Shown here in pieces: positions 1 through 8,368 of a stretch of 64,000 bases of DNA. The DNA is from SAR116 cluster alpha proteobacterium HIMB100 (GTDB lineage: Bacteria > Pseudomonadota > Alphaproteobacteria > Puniceispirillales > Puniceispirillaceae). The notes beneath the pieces are model-generated. The model saw only the letters and a program-made list of their open reading frames with translations, had not been told where the DNA came from and searched no databases. How positions within the stretch are numbered: position 1 is the first letter of the stretch; each line of letters begins with the position of its first letter. The stretch is taken from contig AFXB01000008.1 of NCBI GenBank assembly GCA_000238815.2, positions 78,712 through 142,711 of the forward strand, written 5' to 3'. A program made the position numbers and the translations under genes.

Positions 1-842
1 ATGCGTGTAATAAGCGTCAGCTGGAAAATCTGGTTAAGGCAGGGGCGTTGGATTCTGTTAATCATAACCGGCGTCAGACATTTGAAGCAATTGAACAGCT
101 TTTGTCTCAGGCAGAGTTTTTTCGCCGTGAAGCTGAATCTGACCAAAACAGTCTGTTTGGCAGCGATGCGCCTGATGCTGTGCCTGCATTTCGGTTTGTG
201 GACGGGGCAGACTGGACACAGACAGACAAGCTGAGGCAAGAATTTGAGGCTTTGGGCCTTTATCTGTCATCACATCCGATGGATGAATATGAAGCGCATC
301 TCGACAGGTTGTCTATTGTCCGCTCGGATCGGCTGGAAGAGGCTATGAAGGGCCAGGCCACAGCACGCTTGCGCCTTGCAGGCCAGATTTCCTCAGTTCA
401 GGAGCGTGTATCAGGTAAAGGAAACCGCTTTGCATTTGTACAGCTGACAGATAAAGCCGGCCTCTTTGAAGTGACATTGTTTTCGGAGGCCTTGCAGCAA
501 CATCGTGACGTGCTCAAAAGCGAGGCAGCATTGTTGGTTACAGCAGATGCGCGGGTTGAAAATGATACTATCAGGTTGCTCGGCGTGCGTCTGCAGCCTT
601 TGGAAGAGGTCATTGCCCAACAGCATACCGGGTTGGGGCTCTGGATTGAAGATGCGCGGTGTTTAGAGGACATCAAAGCAGTGTTGCGCGAGGACGGTGG
701 AGGGCACGCACCTTTGAAATTCTTTGTCGAGACGGGTGCTGAGCTTGTTGAAATTTCTCTGGCTTACAAATTCCGGCTCAGCGGTGCGCTGCGTGAAAAA
801 TTAAAATCTATCAGGGGGATCAGCCGGATAAAGGATATCTGA
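1..842 (+). CDS. dnaE: DNA polymerase III alpha subunit, C-terminal part (cut by window edge)
   Basis: The frame is open from base 3 and runs to a TGA at 842, giving about 279 C-terminal residues; the start lies left of the window. The first residues (CNKRQLENLVKAGALD) match the end of the finger/helix-hairpin-helix region of DnaE. Around residues 120-200 of the visible part there is an OB-fold (LAGQISSVQERVSGKGNRFA and following), the nucleic-acid binding domain near the C-terminus of replicative DnaE. DnaE is the catalytic subunit of the chromosomal replicase. The catalytic PHP and palm domains are outside the window. The ATG at 48 is internal and is not the start. dnaE next to rpsB-tsf is a common alphaproteobacterial arrangement. 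Confidence 0.93.
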   Translation, partial: ACNKRQLENLVKAGALDSVNHNRRQTFEAIEQLLSQAEFFRREAESDQNSLFGSDAPDAVPAFRFVDGADWTQTDKLRQEFEALGLYLSSHPMDEYEAHLDRLSIVRSDRLEEAMKGQATARLRLAGQISSVQERVSGKGNRFAFVQLTDKAGLFEVTLFSEALQQHRDVLKSEAALLVTADARVENDTIRLLGVRLQPLEEVIAQQHTGLGLWIEDARCLEDIKAVLREDGGGHAPLKFFVETGAELVEISLAYKFRLSGALREKLKSIRGISRIKDI

Positions 843-880
843 CCGCCGCTGCGACCTTATCTCACCACATATGTCTAAGC

Positions 881-909
881 TTGCTTTTTTCCGCTCAACA
901 GGCTATAAG
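881..909 (+). promoter_or_regulatory. Putative sigma-70-type promoter of rpsB
   Basis: TTGCTT (881-886) and TATAAG (904-909) are separated by 17 bp, about 115 bp before rpsB. The -10 matches 5 of 6 consensus bases and the -35 is weak. It would give a leader of about 110 nt, a length compatible with ribosomal-protein autoregulation. Sequence match only. Confidence 0.4.
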
Positions 910-1025
910 CACGCCATCGTCACACATGAGAGCGGCCTGAACAGCAAATTCTGTCCAGACCATCCGGTGAGAGATTATCTCTTTATCAACTCTCATGGAG
1001 GTTCAACCGGAAAAGGAGTTAACAC

Positions 1026-1847
1026 ATGGCTGCGCCTACTTTTACTATGCGCCAACTGCTCGAAGCAGGGGTTCATTTCGGACATCACACCAGACGCTGG
1101 AACCCAAAAATGGAACCGTTCATTTTTGGTGAGCGTAATGGTATCCACATTCTTGACTTGCAACAGACCGTGCCGCTTCTGGGTCGGGCACTGACAGCGA
1201 TGCGTGATACCGCAGCAAAAGGTGGCCGGATTTTGTTCGTCGGAACCAAGCGGGCTGCGTCTGACAAGATTGCTGAAACAGCCAAGGCGTGTGGTCAGTA
1301 TTATGTGAACCACAGATGGCTTGGCGGCATGCTGACCAACTGGGCAACAGTTTCTCAGTCGATCAAGCGTCTGCGTGACCTGGAAGCGCGCCTGTCCAGT
1401 GATGAGGTTAACCAGCTGGGTAAGAAAGAAATTCTGCAGCTGACCCGCGAGCGGGACAAGCTGGAGCTGACACTTGGCGGAATCAAGGAAATGGGCGGTC
1501 TGCCAGACATGCTGTTCATTCTGGATACCAATAAAGAAGATATCGCCGTATTGGAAGCGAACAAGCTGAACATTCCTGTGGTTGCTGTAATTGACAGTAA
1601 TGCCAGCCCGGCTGGTGTTGATTTTCCAATCCCGGGCAATGATGATGCGATGCGGGCAATCACATTATATTGTGAATTGGCTCAGGCGACTGTGCTGGAC
1701 GGGTTGCAGGCTGAAATGATGGCCAGTGGTTCTGATGTTGGCGCCGCTGAGGTTGCACCGCAGGAGCCAGCTGTTGCCGAAGCCGCAGCTGAGGCTGAGC
1801 AAGCTTCAGAAGCTGCTGCTGAAGCAACTGAACAGGCATCAGCTTAA
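1026..1847 (+). CDS. rpsB: 30S ribosomal protein S2
   Basis: 273 residues. The N-terminus [20 protein letters not shown] and the block around [20 protein letters not shown] are S2 signatures. S2 is a late-binding protein of the small subunit, located between head and body. The ATG at 1026 is preceded by a good ribosome binding site (AAAGGAG, 8 bp upstream). The last 40 or so residues form an Ala/Glu-rich, probably disordered tail (repeated EAAAEA-type runs), which makes the protein longer than the roughly 240 residues of E. coli S2; such acidic tails occur in alphaproteobacteria. The gene precedes tsf by 119 bp, the classic rpsB-tsf pairing. Confidence 0.97.
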   Translation: MAAPTFTMRQLLEAGVHFGHHTRRWNPKMEPFIFGERNGIHILDLQQTVPLLGRALTAMRDTAAKGGRILFVGTKRAASDKIAETAKACGQYYVNHRWLGGMLTNWATVSQSIKRLRDLEARLSSDEVNQLGKKEILQLTRERDKLELTLGGIKEMGGLPDMLFILDTNKEDIAVLEANKLNIPVVAVIDSNASPAGVDFPIPGNDDAMRAITLYCELAQATVLDGLQAEMMASGSDVGAAEVAPQEPAVAEAAAEAEQASEAAAEATEQASA

Positions 1848-1904
1848 ATTGCAGATTGTCTCTGAAGGGACGCTTTCGCCTGAAGGGTGAATTGTTTTGA
1901 GACC

Positions 1905-1926
1905 GGCCACATCTGATGAAGTGGCC
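1905..1926 (+). promoter_or_regulatory. Stem-loop between rpsB and tsf
   Basis: GGCCAC (1905-1910) and GTGGCC (1921-1926) form a 6-bp perfect stem with a 10-nt loop, followed by a pyrimidine-rich stretch without a clean T-run. This could be a partial terminator that sets the S2 to EF-Ts ratio, or an mRNA processing site. Structure inferred by eye. Confidence 0.35.
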
Positions 1927-1966
1927 CTCTCTGTTTGTCTTCTGGATTGATAAGGAAATGAAGAAA

Positions 1967-2887
1967 ATGAGCGTAACTGCTGCACAAGTTAAAGAACTTC
2001 GCGAAAAGTCCGGCGCTGGCATGATGGATTGCAAAAAAGCGCTGAACGAAACAAACGGCGATATGGATGCCGCGGTTGATTGGCTGCGCACCAAAGGGCT
2101 CGCCGCGGCGGCTAAGAAATCTGGTCGTGTGGCCTCTGAAGGTCTGGTTGCTGCCAGCGTTTCAGGCACAACAGGTGCTCTGGTCGAGCTGAATTCTGAA
2201 ACAGACTTTGTCTCACGTAACGATGAATTCCAAGGCTTTGCAAAGACGTTGTCAGAGCTGGCCCTCGGGGTTAATGACCTGGACGCGCTCAAAGCAGCTG
2301 ACTTCCCGGGCACAGGTCGTACGGTTGAAGAAGAGCTGACCCAGAAGATCGCCACCATTGGCGAGAATATGACCTTGCGCCGGATGCAGAAAGTCTCTGT
2401 TGATACCGGTCTTGTGGTGCCTTACATGCACAATGCCGTGGCGGACGGTTTGGGCCGTATTGGTGTTTTGGTTGGCCTGAACTCATCTGCAGATGAAGCC
2501 GCGCTGACAGCTCTTGGCAAGCAGCTTGCCATGCATATCGCCGCAACATCTCCGGCGTCTTTGTCAGTGGATGACCTGGACCCTGCCATGGTGCAGCGTG
2601 AGCGTGATGTGCTGATTGAACAAGCCAAAGCTTCAGGCAAGCCTCAGGAAATTGCTGAAAAGATGGTTGAGGGCCGGATGCGCAAATATTATGAAGAAGT
2701 TGTTCTTCTTGAACAGACCTTTGTGATTGACGGCGAAAGCAAGGTTAAAGCGGTTATTGACCAGGCAGCAAAAGATGCCGGTGCAGATATCGCCATGTCT
2801 GGTTTCGGCCAGTTCAGCCTTGGTGAAGGCGTTGAAAAAGAAGAGACAGATTTTGCTGCTGAAGTTGCCGCTCAGCTCGGCGGCTAA
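1967..2887 (+). CDS. tsf: Elongation factor Ts
   Basis: 306 residues. EF-Ts is the guanine nucleotide exchange factor that recycles EF-Tu in the cytoplasm. The N-terminal UBA-like domain ([20 protein letters not shown], then DCKKAL) and the motif [10 protein letters not shown] at residues 79-88, which contacts the EF-Tu nucleotide pocket, are both present, followed by the two-part core domain. Start choice: the frame opens at 1916 and has another ATG at 1958, but the AAGGA at 1952-1956 sits about 11 bp before the ATG at 1967, and the protein then starts exactly as family members do. A strong hairpin follows the gene. Confidence 0.96.
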   Translation: MSVTAAQVKELREKSGAGMMDCKKALNETNGDMDAAVDWLRTKGLAAAAKKSGRVASEGLVAASVSGTTGALVELNSETDFVSRNDEFQGFAKTLSELALGVNDLDALKAADFPGTGRTVEEELTQKIATIGENMTLRRMQKVSVDTGLVVPYMHNAVADGLGRIGVLVGLNSSADEAALTALGKQLAMHIAATSPASLSVDDLDPAMVQRERDVLIEQAKASGKPQEIAEKMVEGRMRKYYEEVVLLEQTFVIDGESKVKAVIDQAAKDAGADIAMSGFGQFSLGEGVEKEETDFAAEVAAQLGG

Positions 2888-2915
2888 CACCGTCTGTTTT
2901 CGGTAGCAAACAAAA

Positions 2916-2947
2916 TTGCCCTCAAGCCGCTATCGGTTTGGGGGCAA
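2916..2947 (+). terminator. Hairpin terminator after tsf
   Basis: A 14-bp stem (2916-2929 pairing with 2934-2947, two G-U pairs) has a CTAT loop. It is followed only by a short T-containing tail (ATTCTTTG), so it may be a weak intrinsic terminator or a 3'-end stabiliser closing the rpsB-tsf unit. Confidence 0.6.
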
Positions 2948-3046
2948 ATTCTTTGTGCAGACCTTTTCTAGTGACAGCTTTAATGTCATGATAATCAAAA
3001 CCGGCTATACAGGCCCGGTCACCCATTTGTCAGGAACAGACCCGAA

Positions 3047-3775
3047 ATGTCCAGCTTCAATTATAAACGCGTCTTGCTGAAAATATCCGGTGAATCTCTG
3101 ATGGGCAAACAAGCCTATGGGATCGATACAGATATGGTGTCGCGTGTTGCAGATGAAATCAAAGCTGTTGTTGACCAAGGTATGCAGGTCTGTCTTGTGA
3201 TTGGCGGCGGTAATATCTTCCGCGGCGTTTCTGGCGCAGCAGCAGGAATGGAGCGGGCCACAGGTGATTATATGGGCATGCTGGCAACGGTCATGAACGC
3301 GCTGGCAATGCAAAGCGCGCTCGAACAGAAAGACGTTCCTGTCAGGGTGATGTCTGCTCTGCCGATAAGTGCTGTATGTGAGCCCTATATCCGCCGCCGG
3401 GCGATGCGGCACATGGAAAAGGGCCGAATCGTTATCTTTGCTGCGGGTACAGGAAATCCGTTTTTCACCACTGACACAGCAGCGGCGCTCAGGGCGTCAG
3501 AAATGAATTGTGATGCATTGTTGAAAGGCACACGTGTTGACGGTGTATATGATTCTGATCCGGAAAAGGACCAGAATGCACGTCGCTTTGACGCCCTCAG
3601 CTATATGGATGTTCTGTCTCGTGACCTGAAGGTTATGGATGCATCTGCAATTTCTCTCTCGCGTGAGAACCATATTCCTATATTGGTTTTCTCCATCTCT
3701 GATCCTGGCGGTTTTCAGCGTGTTTTACAGCATGATGGTGCATTTACCCTTGTCAATGAAGCGGGTAGTCGGTAG
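3047..3775 (+). CDS. pyrH: UMP kinase
   Basis: 242 residues, the usual length. The protein phosphorylates UMP to UDP with ATP and belongs to the amino-acid-kinase fold, acting as a cytoplasmic hexamer. Visible signatures are the N-terminal [13 protein letters not shown], the glycine-rich nucleotide loop [10 protein letters not shown], the block [18 protein letters not shown], and [17 protein letters not shown] of the UMP site. pyrH followed by frr 56 bp later is the conserved gene order; no terminator separates them, so they are probably co-transcribed. Confidence 0.97.
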   Translation: MSSFNYKRVLLKISGESLMGKQAYGIDTDMVSRVADEIKAVVDQGMQVCLVIGGGNIFRGVSGAAAGMERATGDYMGMLATVMNALAMQSALEQKDVPVRVMSALPISAVCEPYIRRRAMRHMEKGRIVIFAAGTGNPFFTTDTAAALRASEMNCDALLKGTRVDGVYDSDPEKDQNARRFDALSYMDVLSRDLKVMDASAISLSRENHIPILVFSISDPGGFQRVLQHDGAFTLVNEAGSR

Positions 3776-3831
3776 TAGGTCAGGCGGGGGATTATGCACC
3801 CTGCACCGAATCATACATAAAAGAGGACCCT

Positions 3832-4383
3832 ATGGTTGATATGAATGATGTAAGCCGCAGAATGGACGCTTCTGTATCCAGTCTGTCGAACGATTTTTCG
3901 GGTCTGCGGGCGGGCAGAGCTTCAACGGCTATGCTTGATCCGGTTTCTGTTGATGCCTATGGCTCCAAGATGCCGCTTAATCAGGTCAGTAATATTTCAG
4001 TACCTGAATCGCGGTTGCTTACCGTTACTGTCTGGGATGCAGGCCTGACCGAACTGGTGGAAAAAGCAATCCGTGAATCTGGCTTGGGCCTGAACCCGCA
4101 AACAGAAGGGAATGTGATCCGCGTCCCGGTTCCGGACCTCAGCGAGGAGCGGCGTAAAGAGATGGTCAAAGTTGCCGGAAAATATGCAGAAGCTGGCCGT
4201 GTTGCGATCAGAAATATCCGCCGTGATGCTATTGAGGCTGTCCGCAAGGCCGAAAAGGAAGGTGGTATGTCAGAAGATGAGCGTCATGGATTGGAAAATG
4301 ATGTTCAGAAGCTGACTGACAGCCATATTGCAAATATCGATGATATGCTGGCCCAAAAGGAAAAAGATATACTCAGCGTATAA
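3832..4383 (+). CDS. frr: Ribosome recycling factor
   Basis: 183 residues, close to the 185 typical of RRF, which together with EF-G splits post-termination ribosomes. The pattern LRAGRAS near the N-terminus, NQVSNISVPESRLL, and the C-terminal helical segment IRNIRRDAIEAVRKAEKEG with GMSEDE are RRF signatures. The ATG at 3832 follows AGAGGA by about 6 bp; the alternative ATG at 3841 is less well placed. uppS begins only 10 bp after the stop, so translation is probably coupled. Confidence 0.97.
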   Translation: MVDMNDVSRRMDASVSSLSNDFSGLRAGRASTAMLDPVSVDAYGSKMPLNQVSNISVPESRLLTVTVWDAGLTELVEKAIRESGLGLNPQTEGNVIRVPVPDLSEERRKEMVKVAGKYAEAGRVAIRNIRRDAIEAVRKAEKEGGMSEDERHGLENDVQKLTDSHIANIDDMLAQKEKDILSV

Positions 4384-4393
4384 GGTTAAGGTC

Positions 4394-5119
4394 ATGGCGT
4401 TAACGCATCTCGCAATCATTATGGATGGCAACAGGCGTTGGGCGCGCCAACATACCCTGCGTGCGCTTGCTGGCCATGATAAAGGCGCACAAAATCTGAA
4501 AGATATTGCGCGGGCGGTTGCTGAACATGGTGTGACTTATCTGACTGTATTTGCTTTTTCCTCAGAAAACTGGAAACGCTCACAAGCAGAGGTTTCAGGC
4601 TTGATAAGCCTGATGCGGGGATTCCTGCAGAATGATGTCCAGCAACTGATCGATGATAATATTCGTTTATTGATTATCGGTGACAGAAGTGCCTTTGATG
4701 ATGATTTACAGGCGCTGTTCGCTGCGGCAGAACAAAAAACCAGCAGCTGTACGCGCCTAACCCTTACCATTGCCTTGAATTACGGAGGGCGTCAGGATAT
4801 TCTGAATGCGGCTCAGGCTGTTCTGCAGGACCAACATGCAGGCGTCACACTTGAACAGCATGATTTTGAGATGAAGCTCAATACGCGACAGCTTCCGGAT
4901 GTTGACCTTTTGGTGCGTACCGGAGGCGAGCGGCGCCTGTCTAATTTCCTGCTTTGGGAAATGAGCTATGCTGAACTGTATTTCACAGATGTGTTATGGC
5001 CAGATTTTACAACCCAAGATTTGTCATCTGCGATTAAGGATTATTACAGCAGAGACAGACGATATGGCGGTGACCCAGTACCTATTGCTGGTGATGTAGA
5101 AGCCGGCAAACGAGCCTGA
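4394..5119 (+). CDS. uppS: Isoprenyl transferase (undecaprenyl diphosphate synthase)
   Basis: 241 residues. The enzyme extends farnesyl diphosphate with isopentenyl diphosphate in cis to make the C55 lipid carrier for cell-wall and LPS synthesis. Signatures: HLAIIMDGNRRWA with the catalytic Asp, VFAFSSENWKRS, and RTGGERRLSNFLLWEMSYAE with the C-terminal Arg/Glu binding residues. The frame is open upstream to 4328, inside frr, but the family N-terminus begins at ATG 4394, which has AAGG before it. The cdsA start lies one base after the stop codon. Confidence 0.95.
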   Translation: MALTHLAIIMDGNRRWARQHTLRALAGHDKGAQNLKDIARAVAEHGVTYLTVFAFSSENWKRSQAEVSGLISLMRGFLQNDVQQLIDDNIRLLIIGDRSAFDDDLQALFAAAEQKTSSCTRLTLTIALNYGGRQDILNAAQAVLQDQHAGVTLEQHDFEMKLNTRQLPDVDLLVRTGGERRLSNFLLWEMSYAELYFTDVLWPDFTTQDLSSAIKDYYSRDRRYGGDPVPIAGDVEAGKRA

Positions 5120-5120
5120 T

Positions 5121-5921
5121 ATGTCGTCCTCTGGGGATTTGCGGGCACGTCTGGTCGGTTCGATTTATTTTATTCCTTTGCTGGTGATGATCATCCTTGG
5201 TCATCCTTTTTCTGTGATCGCTGGTTGGATGGCGATAGGCTGGGCGGCCTATGAAGCGGTCTCCATTCTGACAGCGGGCAAATCAGGTTGGCCCCAGCGG
5301 CTATTCTGGTTGGCGATTCTGCTGCCTTTTGGGATTGTGTTTTTGCCTGTACCCCCTGCCTTTATGGTCGCTGTCGGGGGCGGGCTGTGGACAGCAGCCT
5401 TGTTGCTGAATAACAGGCGTGAGCCCGGCTTTGTTAGTCTTATGGTGTGCGCCAGTGCCAGCTTAGGTGTGCTGCTGGCAAAGGAAAATGGTCATCTTGT
5501 CCTGATTTGTCTTTCTGCGGTGGTTTCTGCTGGTGACGTCGGGGCTTACGTGTCAGGCCGGCTTTTGGGTGGGCCAAAATTAGCACCTCAAATCAGCCCC
5601 TCCAAAACATGGTCAGGGGCAATTGGTGGTCTGGGATCATCTTTTGCAGTGGTGGCTGGTCTGGCTGTATGGCTTGGCACGGATGTTTCTGCGTTCTCGG
5701 GCTGGGGCTTTGCGGTTTTGGTTTGCGTGCTGGCACAATCCGGTGATTTATTTGAATCAGGATTGAAACGTCGACTGGGGATCAAAGATAGCGGATCCTT
5801 GGTTCCCGGGCATGGCGGCGCGTTGGACAGGTTTGATGGATATATGGCTGTATTGCCTGTAGTAATAGTGGCTGACATGCTTCACTACACGCCCTTCTGG
5901 CTTCGGGTAACGGGGCAATAG
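5121..5921 (+). CDS. cdsA: Phosphatidate cytidylyltransferase
   Basis: 266 residues. A multi-span inner-membrane enzyme making CDP-diacylglycerol from phosphatidic acid and CTP for phospholipid synthesis. The hydrophobic N-terminal two thirds contain several membrane segments. The C-terminal part carries the diagnostic CdsA signature: SPSKTWSGAIGG, then SGDLFESGLKRRLGIKDSG, then LVPGHGGALDRFDG with the metal- and CTP-binding Asp residues. It lies between uppS and dxr as in many proteobacteria and abuts uppS, so it is part of the same operon. Confidence 0.95.
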   Translation: MSSSGDLRARLVGSIYFIPLLVMIILGHPFSVIAGWMAIGWAAYEAVSILTAGKSGWPQRLFWLAILLPFGIVFLPVPPAFMVAVGGGLWTAALLLNNRREPGFVSLMVCASASLGVLLAKENGHLVLICLSAVVSAGDVGAYVSGRLLGGPKLAPQISPSKTWSGAIGGLGSSFAVVAGLAVWLGTDVSAFSGWGFAVLVCVLAQSGDLFESGLKRRLGIKDSGSLVPGHGGALDRFDGYMAVLPVVIVADMLHYTPFWLRVTGQ

Positions 5922-5942
5922 CGAGTGGATAAAGGGGCAGGG

Positions 5943-7106
5943 ATGACACAAACACGCTCACTCACCATATTTGGGGCTACCGGGTCGGTTGGTGAAAGCA
6001 CCCTAAACCTTGTTCGTGAATGCACGGGGCGGTTCGGGATAAAAGGGCTGACCGCACACAGTAATTATCAGAAGCTCAGCCAACTGGCTCTGGAATTCAG
6101 ACCGGACTGTGTGGTCATCGCTGACGATGCCTATTACCGGCCACTGGCAGACAGCTTGTCCGGAACCGGCATTGACGTTCGTGCAGGCCATCAAGCGCTG
6201 ATTGAGCTGGCAGGCGAGCCCGTGGATTGTGTGATTGGGGCAATTGTGGGTATAGCGGGGCTGGCGCCTGTTTATGCTGCGGTTCAGGCAGGTCAGCAGA
6301 TCGCGCTTGCCAATAAAGAAACGCTTGTGGCCGCCGGTCACATTATCATGCCTTTGGTAAAAGAGGCCGGGGCCACTCTGCTCCCTATTGATTCTGAACA
6401 TAGCGCGATTTTTCAATGTTTAAAAAACGAGTCGTCAGCAGCAATACAGGACACCACTTTAACGGCATCTGGAGGGCCCTTTCGGCAGTTGACGCGTCAG
6501 CAAATGGGGCAGGTAAGCCGGGCGCAGGCCTTGGCGCATCCAAACTGGTCAATGGGCCCGAAAGTCACCATTGACAGTGCCACATTGATGAATAAAGGGC
6601 TGGAATTGATTGAGGCCAAATGGCTGTTTGGGTTGGCGCCAGACGATATCAAAGCTGTCATCCATCCGCAATCTGTGGTGCATGGCTTGGTGAATTTCAA
6701 AGATGGCAGTTGTCTTGCCCATCTGGGGGCAGCAGATATGCGGATTCCGATATCCTATGCTTTGGATTATCCTCACCGTCTGTCATGGCAGGCAGAAAGG
6801 CTTGACCTTATCCAGCTGGCGCAGCTTGATTTTGCTGCCATAGATACAGACAGATTTCCTTGTTTTGCTTTAGCACGACAGGTGATGGCAGCAGAACCAG
6901 AACAGGCGGTGGTTTTAAATGCTGCGAACGAAATTGCTGTCGCGGCATTTTTAGCCGATGATATCCGCTATTTGCAGATTGCTGATGTTGTTGACAGCGC
7001 GCTTGCGCACTTCTCAGGTTGTGCGCCAACGACAAGCATTGATGATGTCATCTCTCTTGACCAGACTGTCCGTCGTTTCTTATCTGCTCAGCCCAATCTT
7101 TGCTGA
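5943..7106 (+). CDS. dxr: 1-deoxy-D-xylulose 5-phosphate reductoisomerase
   Basis: 387 residues, normal length. Second enzyme of the MEP isoprenoid pathway: NADPH-dependent conversion of DXP to 2-C-methyl-D-erythritol 4-phosphate. Signatures: the N-terminal dinucleotide loop IFGATGSVGEST, the block ANKETLVAAG, the metal site IDSEHSAIFQ, and the substrate block VTIDSATLMNKGLELIEAKW. The frame also offers GTG at 5925, but the ATG at 5943 sits behind a purine-rich GGGGCAGGG and gives the standard N-terminus. Together with uppS upstream it makes this stretch a lipid-carrier supply cluster. Confidence 0.96.
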   Translation: MTQTRSLTIFGATGSVGESTLNLVRECTGRFGIKGLTAHSNYQKLSQLALEFRPDCVVIADDAYYRPLADSLSGTGIDVRAGHQALIELAGEPVDCVIGAIVGIAGLAPVYAAVQAGQQIALANKETLVAAGHIIMPLVKEAGATLLPIDSEHSAIFQCLKNESSAAIQDTTLTASGGPFRQLTRQQMGQVSRAQALAHPNWSMGPKVTIDSATLMNKGLELIEAKWLFGLAPDDIKAVIHPQSVVHGLVNFKDGSCLAHLGAADMRIPISYALDYPHRLSWQAERLDLIQLAQLDFAAIDTDRFPCFALARQVMAAEPEQAVVLNAANEIAVAAFLADDIRYLQIADVVDSALAHFSGCAPTTSIDDVISLDQTVRRFLSAQPNLC

Positions 7107-7205
7107 AGACAGACGCGCAAACCCTTGTTAAAGGCATGAATTTTGCTGTAGAGAATACTACAAGACTTTACGTTCAGATATTTGACTTTACCAAAGGCGA
7201 CGGCT

Positions 7206-8267
7206 GTGGACTATATCCTAGCATTTCTGGCAATACTGACACCTGTCGTGTTTATCCATGAATTCGGGCATTATTGGGTTGCGCTTAAGTCAGGTGTTGT
7301 AGTTGAGGTATTTTCAATTGGTTTTGGCCCTGAGCTGTTTTCACGTGTTGATCGTCATGGCACGCGGTGGCGTGTGGCGGCTTTGCCGTTAGGCGGTTAT
7401 GTCAAGATGCGTGGGGATGAAAACGCCGCAAGCGTGCCGACAGCTGGTGCTGCTGCTGTTACCGGCAGTTTTGCCGCTGCCTCTGTCTGGGCGCGTATGG
7501 CGATTGTTGCTGCTGGACCTGCCGCCAATTTCATTTTTGGCATGATGCTTTTTGCAGGTGTCTATATGGGGGTCGGTAAAGCCTTTATTCCCCCTACAAT
7601 TGGCGAGGTCATTGAAGGCAGCGCGGCACAGGAAGCAGGTCTGCAAACAGGTGATCGGGTCTTGTTTGTGGATGGGGTGGAGATTGACGACTTCAACACA
7701 TTGCGGTCGATTGTTTTTGAAAATCCGGGACGCCCATTGGTCTTTGAAGTTGACCGGTTTGACGTCCCCACATCAGTGACAGTTACGCCGAAAACAGTGT
7801 ATTCAGAACAGCTGAAAGTCGATTATGGCCAGTTGGGTGTTCGCTCTGCTGAGGGCGAGTTCAGGCGCCTAGGGCTTTCAGAGTCTGCCATTCACGCTAC
7901 CACTGACACCGTGCAAATGACGTATATGATGGTGCGCGGATTAGCCCGTCTGGTCACTGGCCAGGCAAATGAAGGTGAAATTGGCGGGCCTGTGCGGATA
8001 GCTGAATTTTCGGCTGATGCGGCACGCCAAGGGGTAGTTGGGTTTTTGATTTTTATGGCGCTGATATCAATCAACTTGGGCCTTGTAAATCTGATCCCCA
8101 TTCCAGCCTTGGATGGCGGACATTTATTGTTTTTTGGGATTGAGGCGGTGATTGGCAGGCCGTTGCCAGAGGCATTTCAGGCTGTGTTGATGCGTGGCGG
8201 GATTGCGTTGCTTTTAGCGCTGATGGTTTGCGTAACGGTTTATGACATTATGCGCCAATTTTCGTGA
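7206..8267 (+). CDS. rseP: Site-2 intramembrane metalloprotease RseP
   Basis: 353 residues from a GTG start. The zinc motif HEFGH lies at residues 18-22 inside the first membrane segment. A PDZ domain follows at about residues 115-190 (GEVIEGSAAQEAGLQTGDRV), and a second metal-ligand segment (NLIPIPALDGGH) lies near residue 300. The family cleaves anti-sigma factors and remnant signal peptides within the membrane. Start choice: the frame opens at TTG 7182, but GTG 7206 has AAAGG 8 bp upstream and yields the usual alphaproteobacterial N-terminus of a few residues before the first helix. It sits between dxr and bamA, the conserved order. Confidence 0.92.
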   Translation: MDYILAFLAILTPVVFIHEFGHYWVALKSGVVVEVFSIGFGPELFSRVDRHGTRWRVAALPLGGYVKMRGDENAASVPTAGAAAVTGSFAAASVWARMAIVAAGPAANFIFGMMLFAGVYMGVGKAFIPPTIGEVIEGSAAQEAGLQTGDRVLFVDGVEIDDFNTLRSIVFENPGRPLVFEVDRFDVPTSVTVTPKTVYSEQLKVDYGQLGVRSAEGEFRRLGLSESAIHATTDTVQMTYMMVRGLARLVTGQANEGEIGGPVRIAEFSADAARQGVVGFLIFMALISINLGLVNLIPIPALDGGHLLFFGIEAVIGRPLPEAFQAVLMRGGIALLLALMVCVTVYDIMRQFS

Positions 8268-8304
8268 CCGCTAAACCAGAACGGGATTTGGGCGTAATGT
8301 TCAC

Positions 8305-8334
8305 TACACAATTTGTTCATAATCTGATTATAAT
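8305..8334 (+). promoter_or_regulatory. Putative promoter of bamA
   Basis: TACACA (8305-8310) and a perfect TATAAT (8329-8334) lie 18 bp apart in the 100-bp gap between rseP and bamA, about 35 bp before the bamA start. This suggests that bamA-skp-lpx can be transcribed independently of the upstream block. Sequence match only. Confidence 0.45.
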
Positions 8335-8368
8335 GGCGCAAAGCTGATCAGGTAGGGATGATCTAAAG

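Noticed and set aside
1660..2358. Long open frame (232 codons) on the minus strand across rpsB and tsf
   Set aside because: It is antisense to two certain genes, is Ser/Arg/Pro-rich without a protein-like pattern, and has no ribosome binding site.
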